From contig NZ_JADEYQ010000003.1 in the NCBI RefSeq assembly GCF_022627575.1, forward strand, positions 62,001-126,000: a DNA stretch of 64,000 nucleotides, in the 5' to 3' direction. Of this stretch, positions 27,400 to 36,850 are shown piece by piece. The DNA comes from Sphingobacterium rhinopitheci. GTDB lineage: Bacteria > Bacteroidota > Bacteroidia > Sphingobacteriales > Sphingobacteriaceae. Position numbers and translations under genes: made by a program. The notes beneath the pieces were generated by a model, which saw only the letters and a list, made by a program, of their open reading frames with translations, did not search any database and was not told the origin of the DNA. The first letter of the stretch is position 1. The number at the start of each line of letters is the position of its first letter.

Positions 27400-28335
27400 T
27401 TACTTTCTTTTTAATTCACGATACATACGATGTACGCCATTTATTGCAAGGCTACCTAACCAGGTACTACTTACCCAACCTATTAAACACAATTTTCTAC
27501 TAAGTTCCCATTGTTTTCTAATAGTATAAGGAAGTTTGAAATAATACTTCCACCATTCACCAAATCGTATTGTATATTTTTCCCAAGGCTTAGTTCCTGT
27601 GTAGTGAATATTACCTCTATGATGGACGTCATTCCAATCCTCGATTGTATAAATTTCCATAAATTCATTTTTATAAGAAGAAATAAAAAATGTTCTTATA
27701 CTATTCCAATAGGGTTTTAATGCATATACATGATTTTTGCAAACAATATTCAGTACATCTTGGTCAGGAAACTGAAGATAAGGAACCCTAGACGCTTCCA
27801 TAAATTTTTGTACAATTCCTTCTTTCCTCAACAATTCAAGATTCATCATCAAAAAACCAGAGTTAAAATACTGTCCATGAATACAACCTAATTGTACTAC
27901 ATAATCCTCCTGAAAATCTAATGGAGATTCATAAACTGCGGCTAAATAATAGGATGACAAATCTAGATCATTATATAAAACAGCAAGATCATTTTGAACT
28001 ACAAAATCACAATCGATATAGATAATCTTATTTACTGTTGGTAATATATCTGGTAATAATAAACGATAAGAAGCGGCTATAGTATATCTTTCATCTACAT
28101 AAATACCCTCTAACTTACCATCTAAATTAATAAATGTAAATCTTAATCTATCAGGATCCCAATTATTAAGCATATCAACTTGCTCAATGGAAAGATCTTG
28201 TGTCAAAAGACAATAAACGTTAAAAGTTTGACTTTTGTTTGAATTGCTAAGTACAGACTGAATCGTCGTGCATGCTGGCACGAAATAATTAGGTGTAAAT
28301 GCTAATACAATTGCTATTTCTGTTTGATTTTCCAA
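27400..28335 (-). CDS. GT8-family glycosyltransferase
   Basis: This 311-residue GT-A retaining enzyme has IAIVLAFTPNYFVPACTTIQS at the N-terminus and SYRLLLPDILPTVNKIIYIDCDFVVQNDLAVLY with the metal-binding DCD. YFNSGFLMMNLELLRKEG and HYTGTKPW complete the GT8 set. The start is a TTG at 28333-28335: an in-frame TAA lies two codons upstream and no ATG occurs before the conserved first strand. Likely donors for this family are UDP-glucose or UDP-galactose. About 140 bp of non-coding DNA precede it, so it may have its own promoter. Confidence 0.92.
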   Translation of the reverse strand: MENQTEIAIVLAFTPNYFVPACTTIQSVLSNSNKSQTFNVYCLLTQDLSIEQVDMLNNWDPDRLRFTFINLDGKLEGIYVDERYTIAASYRLLLPDILPTVNKIIYIDCDFVVQNDLAVLYNDLDLSSYYLAAVYESPLDFQEDYVVQLGCIHGQYFNSGFLMMNLELLRKEGIVQKFMEASRVPYLQFPDQDVLNIVCKNHVYALKPYWNSIRTFFISSYKNEFMEIYTIEDWNDVHHRGNIHYTGTKPWEKYTIRFGEWWKYYFKLPYTIRKQWELSRKLCLIGWVSSTWLGSLAINGVHRMYRELKRK

Positions 28336-28477
28336 TAATTATATTTTTTTTCACTAAATACATTAAACAATTTGATTACCCAATAAGGTAATGTTGCAGC
28401 ACCAATCCCACACACTTAATATCTTATAAACTAATACCATAGTCCTGGGATATCTTCTTTAATAGAAAACAATCCAT

Positions 28478-29404
28478 TTAATCCAATTTTCTAATTTTAA
28501 TATAACGTTTAAGTAGAAATATCTTTAACGATAAATTAGTAACACTCATTATCAAATACAGGACGCTATTCACCTTACCTCTTAATTCATGGGTACATAT
28601 ACTCATGTCTCTTACAAAAGGATCATTACCTTGCAGATCCTTCACATCACGTACTAACCCAAAAAAAATATAAAACCGCTGTGTTGATAATAAAATATGT
28701 GTTTGTTCATTAGTAAAACCTAAGTCAAGTACCGACTGAAAACTAACAGCATAAAAAGCCTTTTCATATGAAATATCTTTTTTAAAAGTATTCATAATTG
28801 AAGAGATATTATCCATTTGATAATGATAATAATTGGCTTCAATCACTTTTACACATTTCACATATTTAGCTATTCTAATATTCCAAATAAAATCTTCGCC
28901 AACTGTCAATTGCCGTGGAACCGACATCACCCAGTCATTAAATAATGATCGAATAAACAGCTTAGCCCATAATTCTTTTGGATATAACTGATCTAAAGTG
29001 TCAATCAGGTATTCGCTTTGATTGATAGTTTTATTAAATTTAGATCTTGTTATTAACACATCATTATCTCCAATAGCACTCAGCATAGCTTCTAAGGCAT
29101 TAGGAGCTATCAAATCATCCGCATCGATAAAAGTAATATACTTCGCACGCGAATTTTCTACACCAACTTTTCTTGCTGCATTAGCACCAGCATTCTCCTG
29201 GGAAATTAACTTAAGTCGATTATCGCTATAGGTACTTACAACAGAAGATGTTTCATCCGTTGAACCGTCATTGATAATTATTAATTCAAAATTTTTGAGT
29301 GACTGACATAATACACTTTCTATCGTCTTACCTATACAATGAGCAGCATTATATGCAGGAAGAATAATAGATATAATAGCGGTTTTATTATTAATAGCTT
29401 CCAT
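28478..29404 (-). CDS. GT2-family glycosyltransferase
   Basis: This 308-residue GT-A enzyme has AIISIILPAYNAAHCIGKTIESVL at the N-terminus, ELIIINDGSTDETSSVV, and the metal site YITFIDADDLIAPNA (about residues 90-104). The C-terminus is helical with a hydrophobic stretch. It starts 1 bp after a short orphan frame that looks like a gene remnant. Specificity is unknown. Confidence 0.92.
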   Translation of the reverse strand: MEAINNKTAIISIILPAYNAAHCIGKTIESVLCQSLKNFELIIINDGSTDETSSVVSTYSDNRLKLISQENAGANAARKVGVENSRAKYITFIDADDLIAPNALEAMLSAIGDNDVLITRSKFNKTINQSEYLIDTLDQLYPKELWAKLFIRSLFNDWVMSVPRQLTVGEDFIWNIRIAKYVKCVKVIEANYYHYQMDNISSIMNTFKKDISYEKAFYAVSFQSVLDLGFTNEQTHILLSTQRFYIFFGLVRDVKDLQGNDPFVRDMSICTHELRGKVNSVLYLIMSVTNLSLKIFLLKRYIKIRKLD

Positions 29405-29405
29405 A

Positions 29406-29672
29406 CTAATCTATTCGAAATAATTTAAAATACACAGGATAAGCGAAAAGCTTCATTAACAAGGCTACTTTCCATTGTATTGTAAGAGAGTAAACACTAA
29501 AAATAGTACGTAGATGCACAAGGTGTTGAAATACATTATTATGTTTATCAACAGTTGATCTAGTAGATCTATCCAATAATATTATTTTTCTCTCTTCTAC
29601 ACTCATTCCTAAACATTTATAAAACAGATAGTGATGATAAAATGCATCCAGTTTATCTAAATATAATTTTTT
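29406..29672 (-). pseudogene. Possible C-terminal remnant of a polysaccharide gene
   Basis: An open frame of about 88 codons runs from just after a TAG at 29673-29675 to the stop at 29406. It can start at an internal ATG at 29606, giving 66 residues. The part upstream of that ATG (LYLDKLDAFYHHYLFYKCLG) reads like natural protein sequence, so the ATG is probably not a true start. I do not recognise the family. It ends 1 bp before the GT2 gene, as an intact operon gene would. The likeliest reading is the tail of a deleted gene. Confidence 0.5.
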
Positions 29673-29738
29673 CTAAGTGAAGTAATATTATTAGATCTAT
29701 GTCTATAATAATAGAGTTTCAAATTAGAAAGAACTATA

Positions 29739-30041
29739 CTATTCCACAAATTTACAATGTGAAGTATTAACAATTTTATCTAAGCTGTCTATAATAGTTC
29801 CACGAATCCCACTGATATCAAGGCAAGAAATATTATTTGCAAACTTCTCTCTAGTATTATTTCTTAATGATGGATTATTTAGATTTTCAATAATTGTTAC
29901 ATTTATTAACCACGTATCCTGTACTTTGTGAGGATTAACATTCCAAAAATTATACAAATTAATCCCATTATAAGATGCTACATTTATATGGATACCGAAG
30001 AAAGCTTCTACTAAATTCTTGAATTTTCGATTCATCTGCAT
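29739..30041 (-). CDS. Short orphan protein, possibly the N-terminal part of a truncated gene
   Basis: This 100-residue frame opens with ATG codons at 30041 and 30035, 4-10 bp after the upstream glycosyltransferase stops, exactly where an operon gene should begin. It contains NGINLYNFWNVNPHKVQDTWL and FANNISCLDISGIRGTIIDSL. I cannot assign a family. It stops at 29739 and is followed by 66 bp of non-coding DNA and then the remnant at 29406-29672. The pair could be the two ends of one gene with an internal deletion. It could also be an intact small protein. Confidence 0.5.
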   Translation of the reverse strand: MQMNRKFKNLVEAFFGIHINVASYNGINLYNFWNVNPHKVQDTWLINVTIIENLNNPSLRNNTREKFANNISCLDISGIRGTIIDSLDKIVNTSHCKFVE

Positions 30042-30045
30042 AGCG

Positions 30046-30945
30046 CTATAAAAAATCAATAATATCCATTTGATAGGTATCTCTAAAGTAGCTACGACAG
30101 GCTAACACATAACCGTCATTTCTCTTACCAAATGTATTTTCCTTCCACAGCGCTACCTCTTGCGAGTTAGGAATTATATATTGTAATTTTTGATTATTTT
30201 TAGTTAGCACAAACTTGACCTTTCCCTGATTAATCCAAGTACAAAACCATAACCAAACATCATCAGCTTTAGGCACTAAAGCTAAAAAAAGTTCCTTATC
30301 TAATACAGTAGTTTTAAATAATCCCCGACGGTAGAAAACACCACCTACCGCTTCAGTATAGAGTTGAGTATGCTCACCTAAATCAGTTTTAGAGCAATGA
30401 ATCCAGTCATCATAAGTTCGAATAGCACCATTATCAGTAGTAACTATGACTGCCTTATAAGCAAATACATTAAATGCTGGATATTCAGCCGCAGAATGGA
30501 CCAAATGACTTAACCAATCTTTATAATACACAACATCATCATCACATAGAACAATATCCTTCTCTTGCGAATACGCTTGAAAAACATAATAATATTTACT
30601 GTGACAGTAGTAATCAACCTCCATTTCAATCAATTCTACTATTCCATTATCATAGACACTCTTAAGAAAACTATTCGACTGAACAAGCAGCTTTTTGAAT
30701 CCTTGGGGTACATATATATTCATTTTTTCAGGCAATAATGTACCATTCAGGATAGATAATATAGCATACTCAAAAAAGCTAATCCTTGGGCCATATGTTG
30801 TCATAGCAATGATAACATCTTTGGCACGAGGCTTATTGGTATAATTCATGAGGATATGTTCCTTATTTCGTAGTAGATACTCATATGTACCAGGAATGAA
30901 AGGACGTAATAACTTATTAAATACTAATTTTAATTTTTCTAACAT
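30046..30945 (-). CDS. Putative glycosyltransferase of a capsule-type family
   Basis: This protein of about 299 residues has KDVIIAMTTYGPRISFFEYAILSIL at the N-terminus, a DDDVVYYKDW metal-site-like motif near residue 138, and KADDVWLWFCTWINQGKV near the C-terminus. The order resembles GT-A enzymes in which a late Asp-Asp acts near the acceptor. The start is taken at the ATG at 30943-30945; a GTG one codon earlier is also possible. The exact CAZy family is not clear to me. It is tightly spaced in the array. Confidence 0.82.
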   Translation of the reverse strand: MLEKLKLVFNKLLRPFIPGTYEYLLRNKEHILMNYTNKPRAKDVIIAMTTYGPRISFFEYAILSILNGTLLPEKMNIYVPQGFKKLLVQSNSFLKSVYDNGIVELIEMEVDYYCHSKYYYVFQAYSQEKDIVLCDDDVVYYKDWLSHLVHSAAEYPAFNVFAYKAVIVTTDNGAIRTYDDWIHCSKTDLGEHTQLYTEAVGGVFYRRGLFKTTVLDKELFLALVPKADDVWLWFCTWINQGKVKFVLTKNNQKLQYIIPNSQEVALWKENTFGKRNDGYVLACRSYFRDTYQMDIIDFL

Positions 30946-30957
30946 CACTTAAATTAT

Positions 30958-31890
30958 TTAAGGAAACAGCTTTTTTTTAATCCTTTTAATATAATATTGA
31001 ATTACAAATGGTATATCTGATATTTTTTTTGGATAATTCCTATAGGATTTCAAAATACGAATCCGTTCATCCTTACCTATTATATATTCAATATTCACTC
31101 CATAATTACGTAGGTACAAAAACATCTCAATCCGATCCCATTTTGTTTTCAAACTATTCAATTGAATAAAATCTTCATACCAATGAAAAAAATCAACAAG
31201 TACCTCATAATAAATCACATATTTACTACTATCCGAACTAGAAGACACATTTATACCACTATCTCTCCAATACACATAACTACCTGGAATAGTATAAATC
31301 CCTTTATCTAAAGCTATCTGCATTACTGTTGCATTATCGGAACGCATAGCCATAGGGAATTCCACAAAACCTCCCAATTCCTTAAAAGTGTTGGTTTTGA
31401 AAACAAACTCAGGCATACGCGCATCAATTTTATCATGATATAATAGTTCAAAAAAATCAACAGATGTCAGCCGCTCAGGATATTCATTAGGTACCTTTAG
31501 CACATTACCATTTTTATCAATTATTTTGATATTAAAATGAAAAACATCAACGTCTATAATATCTAAAACAGCAAATAAATGCTCAATACAATTATTACCT
31601 ATAATATCATCATCAGAAAACATGATGAACCACGGTTCATCGGTAATTAAATCTAAACATCTGTTCCATTGCCCTATTAAATCCTTCCCTCCTAAATTAT
31701 CTTCAAAGCGATAATAAACGATATCAAGATCCTCTATACAGGGCTGAATAATAGCCTCCAAATCATCGGGACTGCAATCATCACCTATATAAACTGTAAA
31801 TCTCTTATCCGTTTGATTTCGTAAAGATTCCAATGTCGCTTTTAAATAAACTGATTTATAAGCTGGGATAATAATTGCAAGATTATTCAT
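30958..31890 (-). CDS. GT2-family glycosyltransferase
   Basis: This 310-residue GT-A enzyme has MNNLAIIIPAYKSVYLKATLESL at the start, FTVYIGDDCSPDDLEAII, and PWFIMFSDDDIIGNNCIEHLF with the metal-binding DDD. The ATG at 31888-31890 is chosen; a TTG extension to 31902 would overlap the upstream stop and adds nothing conserved. Its C-terminus is Lys-rich and ends in YYIKRIKKKLFP, suggesting membrane association. Specificity is unknown. Confidence 0.9.
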   Translation of the reverse strand: MNNLAIIIPAYKSVYLKATLESLRNQTDKRFTVYIGDDCSPDDLEAIIQPCIEDLDIVYYRFEDNLGGKDLIGQWNRCLDLITDEPWFIMFSDDDIIGNNCIEHLFAVLDIIDVDVFHFNIKIIDKNGNVLKVPNEYPERLTSVDFFELLYHDKIDARMPEFVFKTNTFKELGGFVEFPMAMRSDNATVMQIALDKGIYTIPGSYVYWRDSGINVSSSSDSSKYVIYYEVLVDFFHWYEDFIQLNSLKTKWDRIEMFLYLRNYGVNIEYIIGKDERIRILKSYRNYPKKISDIPFVIQYYIKRIKKKLFP

Positions 31891-31898
31891 TCTTTGTT

Positions 31899-32696
31899 TC
31901 AATTCTTTTCTTGGTACCTATCAAATTTTTGTTTACCATCTTTATCAATAATCCAAGAAGAAGATTTATGAACAGAGTTCATATAATAAATATTTTCATC
32001 TGTTAACGCATTTGGATTCAAATACCAACCACCATGCGTACATAAAAATTTTCCTGCCAATCGAATTGAAGACAAAAAATGTCCCTTACTTAAATTATAA
32101 CCAGGCCTATACAGTGCAAAGGTAGTATCAACTTCAGCTAAAAAAACATCTTCTTCAATTTGTACCTCCCAAAATTTACGCTCCCAATCAATTACCTTTT
32201 CTTTTAAAGGATAATAATTAGGTATATCGTCTATCTCCAATGCAAACCCCACCTTAACAATTTTTTTATAATGACTAATTAGCATATATATCATCTTCCT
32301 TAAAAAGTCAGAAGGTAAATTAATATTTGGCACGATATCAGCATCCGTAAGTACATAGAATCCTTTACCATATTTTTTTAAATATTGTGGATCTTCAAAA
32401 AACACCATATGTCCCAAATTATCAGCCCTTCGTTCTATAACAACCTCATTTTTAATAGAACTATAATATGCTAACAAAGGAGGATACGTACTATTATTAT
32501 CAATTATTATGATATTCTTGAATCCACGTTTTAATAAAAAACCAACTAATTGCTGTAAATAGAATAATTGATTGAAATTAATTATGATAATAGGGATAGA
32601 AAATTGATCAATTAATTGAAAAATTGTAGTAGGCTTAGATAATACAATATATAAATACCTAATTATATTTTGAAATAGTAACACAATTTTCGACAT
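31899..32696 (-). CDS. Putative GT-A glycosyltransferase
   Basis: This 265-residue protein has a Rossmann-like start IPIIIINFNQLFYLQQLVGFL, NIIIIDNNSTYPPLL, and a metal-site-like VLTDADIVPN (about residues 115-124), then HGGWYLNP. The pattern is that of a GT2-related family found in capsule loci. It begins with a hydrophobic helix at about residues 5-20. It is 2 bp from the next upstream gene and 8 bp from the next downstream, so co-transcription is clear. Specificity is unknown. Confidence 0.82.
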   Translation of the reverse strand: MSKIVLLFQNIIRYLYIVLSKPTTIFQLIDQFSIPIIIINFNQLFYLQQLVGFLLKRGFKNIIIIDNNSTYPPLLAYYSSIKNEVVIERRADNLGHMVFFEDPQYLKKYGKGFYVLTDADIVPNINLPSDFLRKMIYMLISHYKKIVKVGFALEIDDIPNYYPLKEKVIDWERKFWEVQIEEDVFLAEVDTTFALYRPGYNLSKGHFLSSIRLAGKFLCTHGGWYLNPNALTDENIYYMNSVHKSSSWIIDKDGKQKFDRYQEKN

Positions 32697-32698
32697 AC

Positions 32699-33490
32699 CT
32701 ATTTTTTAAATAATGCAAAAAAAGATTTCACTTTCAGAAAAACCTTAAATAATCGACTCCTATCCAAGTCTTCCTTAAAAGCATCTAATTCATTCAACCT
32801 GATATAGTCATCATAAAACAAAGGGAAGTATTTTTTCAAAGTAACATCCCGTTCCTTTGTAATCAAATCTTCATTTGAAGATTCCGAACTAATCCCGTCA
32901 TTATAAAACACAGAAATCACTAAATCTATTGATTTATAGGACAAATTATAATTAACCAAACCTAAAAGAAACCATTTCCAATCCGAGACAATTTTCAAGT
33001 TTTCATCGTATTCTCCTACTGTTTCAAAACATTTCCTCTTTATAAAAGTATTTGGATGTCCCAAAGTATGATCAAATAGTAAATCAAATGTAACATACTT
33101 AGCAGAATTCCAACAAAAATCTCCCTTTTCAGGATCGGAAACTATCAGAGAACCTGAAATAATATCAGCCTGGTCCAATTCTAAAATTACCTTTTCTATA
33201 ACATCTGCTGAATATAATATATCACCACTATTTAAGAAAAGTAAATATTCTCCTTTAGCGACTTTTATACCCTTATTCATAGCATTATAAATACCCTTAT
33301 CAGGTTCACTAATCCAACAACTAATTTTCTGAGTATTTGATTCCAATAATTCTTTACTGCCGTCCGTGGATCCACCGTCAATAATGATATACTCAAAATC
33401 TTCATAGGTTTGCGAAAAAACACTATTCATTGTTCTTTCCAAACCATCTCGATTATTATAATTGATAGTAATGATTGTTAGACTATTCAT
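32699..33490 (-). CDS. GT2-family glycosyltransferase, WcaA-like
   Basis: This 263-residue GT-A enzyme has SLTIITINYNNRDGLERTMNSV, YIIIDGGSTDGSKELLE, GIYNAMNKGIKVAKGEYLLFLNSGD and HPNTFIKR. The INSGD-type motif (LNSGD) and DGGSTDGS are typical of the subgroup near colanic-acid WcaA/WcaE. It overlaps the upstream GT4 gene by 4 bp. Donor is unknown. Confidence 0.92.
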   Translation of the reverse strand: MNSLTIITINYNNRDGLERTMNSVFSQTYEDFEYIIIDGGSTDGSKELLESNTQKISCWISEPDKGIYNAMNKGIKVAKGEYLLFLNSGDILYSADVIEKVILELDQADIISGSLIVSDPEKGDFCWNSAKYVTFDLLFDHTLGHPNTFIKRKCFETVGEYDENLKIVSDWKWFLLGLVNYNLSYKSIDLVISVFYNDGISSESSNEDLITKERDVTLKKYFPLFYDDYIRLNELDAFKEDLDRSRLFKVFLKVKSFFALFKK

Positions 33491-34779
33491 TTAACATCAC
33501 TTTTCATTAGCACATCTTGAACAAAATCATTCAAATGAACGGGTAAAAAACTATTTCCTAATGACGTTGAGATGAATTTAGCATCATGTTTAAAATTTTC
33601 TTCAAATAACAATGAAAAAATTTTATTACTTAATTCAATCGAATCAAAGTTTTTAACTTTATATCCATTTATGCCATTCACTACAAAATCATTTACGAAT
33701 CCTACTTCAAAACCTATAACTGGAGTACCTGAAAATAGGGCTTGGGATACCATAACTGGGCCTGTATCAGCCAAAGAAGGACTAATGTACAAATCAGCAG
33801 CCTGGTAAAATAATGTCAAAAATAATAGATTATTAATAGTTGCTGTTTTAATCACATGAATATTAGAGAAATCCCAATTAAAGCAATCCTCAGTACCTAA
33901 TAAATGAAAATACACTACCTTATCTGCTTCAATAAGTTTTTCATTTAAGTATAAAAAACTCTCATTTAGCTCCTTAAAACCCTTTCTTGGATCACTAATT
34001 GAATTTGCTCCTGCAGCTATAACTATAGCATCATCAGGAATATCAAATACTCTCTTAGCAATATCTCTCTTTTTAAAATTAAAAATGTTTGTATCTATAA
34101 TACCATTAATAAATGGTGTAGGTTTTTGATCAGAAAAAAGAAAAGATGATTGAAGCTGACTTAAAGATTCGCCAGAAACAGCTATTGATCGAATACCATA
34201 TTTTTCTACGGCCTTTCTTCTCAAAAGTAAATTATGAGATGCTCGATTCTTATTATTTGGATCTAGGATTGCAGGACAATTAGAACAATCCACTTTATAG
34301 CCATCGCAATCTAAAGAATAATGGCATCCTCCTGTAAGTGGAGCCATATCTGCCATTAAGACAAATACCAAAGAACTATACTTATTTGACAATTGGCCTA
34401 AAGTCTCAAAATTAATAAAATTACTCGTCCAAGAACCTATAATTATATCTGGCTTAATAGTAATATACTTCTCGAGTATTTCTTGAGTAATAAAAGACTT
34501 TGATTCATCCTCGTTATAGAAATAATATCGACTATCATATTTAGAATCACTTTTAAAAACATTTTGAATCTTTCTTTTTAATCGATTTATTAGTCGATCG
34601 AAAAAATTAGCCTGCTTCTTTTCAACTGGAATCTGTATAACAAAATCAGAATTACTTTTTTTATCAAGCACAAGCATTTGTACTTGATAACCTAGATTAA
34701 TAAAAGTTTCACAAATTTTTAGATTAAAGGTACCAGCCCCTCCATAATCATAATATGATAATAATAAAATATTCTTCAT
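33487..34779 (-). CDS. GT4-family glycosyltransferase with Cys-rich insert (WcaC-like)
   Basis: This 430-residue GT-B enzyme has MKNILLLSYYDYGGAGTFNLKICE at the start. A Cys-rich insert near residues 150-175 (GGCHYSLDCDGYKVDCSNCPA) contains four Cys in a pattern seen in some colanic-acid-type GT4 proteins and possibly binds metal. The C-terminal donor site is LYISPSLADTGPVMVSQALFSGTPVIGFE. It lies 2 bp after the WecE gene, so the sugar made by WecE and the formyltransferase may be used by an enzyme in this group. That is an inference. Confidence 0.9.
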   Translation of the reverse strand: MKNILLLSYYDYGGAGTFNLKICETFINLGYQVQMLVLDKKSNSDFVIQIPVEKKQANFFDRLINRLKRKIQNVFKSDSKYDSRYYFYNEDESKSFITQEILEKYITIKPDIIIGSWTSNFINFETLGQLSNKYSSLVFVLMADMAPLTGGCHYSLDCDGYKVDCSNCPAILDPNNKNRASHNLLLRRKAVEKYGIRSIAVSGESLSQLQSSFLFSDQKPTPFINGIIDTNIFNFKKRDIAKRVFDIPDDAIVIAAGANSISDPRKGFKELNESFLYLNEKLIEADKVVYFHLLGTEDCFNWDFSNIHVIKTATINNLLFLTLFYQAADLYISPSLADTGPVMVSQALFSGTPVIGFEVGFVNDFVVNGINGYKVKNFDSIELSNKIFSLLFEENFKHDAKFISTSLGNSFLPVHLNDFVQDVLMKSDVK

Positions 34780-34781
34780 TT

Positions 34782-35930
34782 TTAATTTATGATTTTGTAG
34801 AACGCGTAGATTGCTTTTATGACTTGATCTTGATTATCTTTATCCAATGCATAATAAAAAGGCAAACGTAATAGACAATCTGTATATCTATCTGAATTTG
34901 GAATATTTATCTCTTCATTATTTTTCAAGTAGAACTCACTCTTATTTAAGCTTAGATAATGAAATACTGGATAAATGTCTTTTGCTTTCAAATCAGAAAT
35001 TAATGCACTTCTTTCTTCATATGATCGGCAAAGGATATAAAACATATGCGCATTATTCGTTGCATAAACCGGTTGCACAGGCAGTTGAATGCAACCTAGC
35101 TCTTGAAGATACTTAAGCTCATCATAATATTTATTCCAAATACTTAGTCTTTTACTCTGTATTGCCTTCAAATTTTCTAATTGAGCATATAAAAATGCTG
35201 AAATCAATTCAGAAGGTAAAAATGATGAGCCAATATCAACCCAACCATATTTATTTACTTCACCCCGAAAAAATGCAGATCTATTTGTTCCCTTTTCTCG
35301 TATTATTTCGGCACGCTCATTATATCGACTATCATTAATTACTAACATTCCCCCTTCTCCTGCAATAATATTTTTAGTTTCATGAAAAGAAAAAGCAGCA
35401 AAATGACCTATCGACCCTAATGCTTTTTTTGTACCATCAAAAAAAGTATAATAACTGTCAATAGCTTGCGCAGCATCTTCAACAACAAAGATTCCAAACT
35501 CATTTGCTAACTTCATTATACCTTCCATATCGCATGATACACCTGCATAATGAACTGGAACTATAACTCTTGTTTTAGAAGTGATATGCTTACTGATCTC
35601 ATTTACATCTATATTAGGATTATTCCCACAAGAATCGACAAAAACAATTTTTGCACCCCTTAAAGCAAATGCATTAGCTGAAGAAACAAAAGTATAACTT
35701 GGAACAATAACCTCATCTCCAGGCTTAATGTCACAAAGAATAGCTGCCATTTCTAACGCATCAGTACAAGAAGTTGTCAAAAGTACCTTTTGGAAATCAT
35801 AATTTTTCTCAAAAAATTCTTGACATTTCTTTGTAAAAATTCCGTCACCGGAAATCTTACCAGACTTTACTGCTTCCTCAATATACTGTAACTCCTTGCC
35901 TATTATAAATGGCTTATTAAATGGTATCAT
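34782..35930 (-). CDS. wecE: dTDP-4-amino-4,6-dideoxygalactose transaminase (WecE/RffA)
   Basis: This 382-residue PLP enzyme converts dTDP-4-keto-6-deoxyglucose to dTDP-4-amino-4,6-dideoxygalactose with glutamate. The sequence follows E. coli WecE closely: IPFNKPFIIGKELQYIEEAV, SGKISGDG, LLTTSCTDALEMAA, PGDEVIVPSYTFVSSANAFALRGAKIVFVD, and SFHETKN with the PLP-binding Lys186. EKGTNRSAFFRGEV and IGSSFLPSEL also match. It overlaps the formyltransferase gene by 4 bp (ATGA-type), so the two enzymes probably act in sequence. The dTDP-glucose pathway genes (rmlA, rmlB) are not in the window. Confidence 0.94.
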   Translation of the reverse strand: MIPFNKPFIIGKELQYIEEAVKSGKISGDGIFTKKCQEFFEKNYDFQKVLLTTSCTDALEMAAILCDIKPGDEVIVPSYTFVSSANAFALRGAKIVFVDSCGNNPNIDVNEISKHITSKTRVIVPVHYAGVSCDMEGIMKLANEFGIFVVEDAAQAIDSYYTFFDGTKKALGSIGHFAAFSFHETKNIIAGEGGMLVINDSRYNERAEIIREKGTNRSAFFRGEVNKYGWVDIGSSFLPSELISAFLYAQLENLKAIQSKRLSIWNKYYDELKYLQELGCIQLPVQPVYATNNAHMFYILCRSYEERSALISDLKAKDIYPVFHYLSLNKSEFYLKNNEEINIPNSDRYTDCLLRLPFYYALDKDNQDQVIKAIYAFYKIIN

Positions 35931-36811
35931 GTAAACCTAACTCTAAATTTATTTAATGGAAGCAAACTCTCTTTATTATCTACATAAGATGCTTCAACAA
36001 TTTGCAATAACCCTACTTTACAAACAACAGTAGGCAATCCTTGATTAATAAAAATTATTTTACCTGGGGTACGATTCTCGATAACAACATCAGCTACTTC
36101 AACAACACTTATTAAGTTAACAATTCTATCACCATAATACATTTTGGCATAATTAAAAGGATACCCACAAGCATCAACCTTTCGGCAAATCTCAGATGCA
36201 GATTTATTCCAATCTATAAAATAATCAGACTCATCTAACCAAAGAGAATATGAAGATTGCAAATCTTCCTGCTTCTCCCCAACCAATGGTTGATTATTAA
36301 TAATTTTTTGAAATAGGAAATTTATTATTTCAACATACAATTTGGAAACAATTTCAATTGCTTTAGCAATCTTCATTGGATATTTAATCTCAATACTTCT
36401 TTGTGCAATAATATCTCCTTTATCATATTCTTCACTTGCAAATAACGCCGTAACACCAATTTTAGGCTCACCATTAATCAAACTAGACACTAATGGTGCA
36501 AAACCTCTGTATTTAGGCAATAAAGAGTCGTGAAGAACAATCAAATTCTCTTTAAGAATCAACCATCTCCAAGATACAGCGATGTACCAATCTGCAGTTT
36601 GGTCTTCATATACTGATTCAGAATTATAGAAAAATCTAATCTTAAAATCTACACACAAAGACTTAATCTCTTCACTATAATCATTTTCAACATTTTTATC
36701 TTTACCAATGCAAACAAAACTTATATGAGTATAGTGTTGAAACGCACAAATTGAATTAAGGGTTTGAAACCCCTTCTCTGTCATTAAATATAAGCCTACT
36801 TTCTTTAACAC
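35927..36811 (-). CDS. Sugar N-formyltransferase (dTDP-4-amino-sugar formyltransferase-like)
   Basis: This 294-residue enzyme probably formylates the 4-amino sugar made by the adjacent WecE, using N10-formyltetrahydrofolate. The catalytic core has LHDSLLPKYRGFAPL with His94, and EEYDKGDII with Asp130. The usual triad Asn, two residues before His, is replaced by Val92. I recall that HDSLLPKYRGFAPL is a subgroup trait, so activity may persist. The start is a GTG at 36809-36811, because the first strand KKVGLYL would be lost from the next ATG. A C-terminal domain after residue 200 resembles the methionyl-tRNA formyltransferase tail. Its overlap with wecE supports the coupling. Confidence 0.85.
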   Translation of the reverse strand: MLKKVGLYLMTEKGFQTLNSICAFQHYTHISFVCIGKDKNVENDYSEEIKSLCVDFKIRFFYNSESVYEDQTADWYIAVSWRWLILKENLIVLHDSLLPKYRGFAPLVSSLINGEPKIGVTALFASEEYDKGDIIAQRSIEIKYPMKIAKAIEIVSKLYVEIINFLFQKIINNQPLVGEKQEDLQSSYSLWLDESDYFIDWNKSASEICRKVDACGYPFNYAKMYYGDRIVNLISVVEVADVVIENRTPGKIIFINQGLPTVVCKVGLLQIVEASYVDNKESLLPLNKFRVRFT

Positions 36812-36850
36812 CTTTCAAACAATTTTTATAAAAAAAACTTTACATATTAA

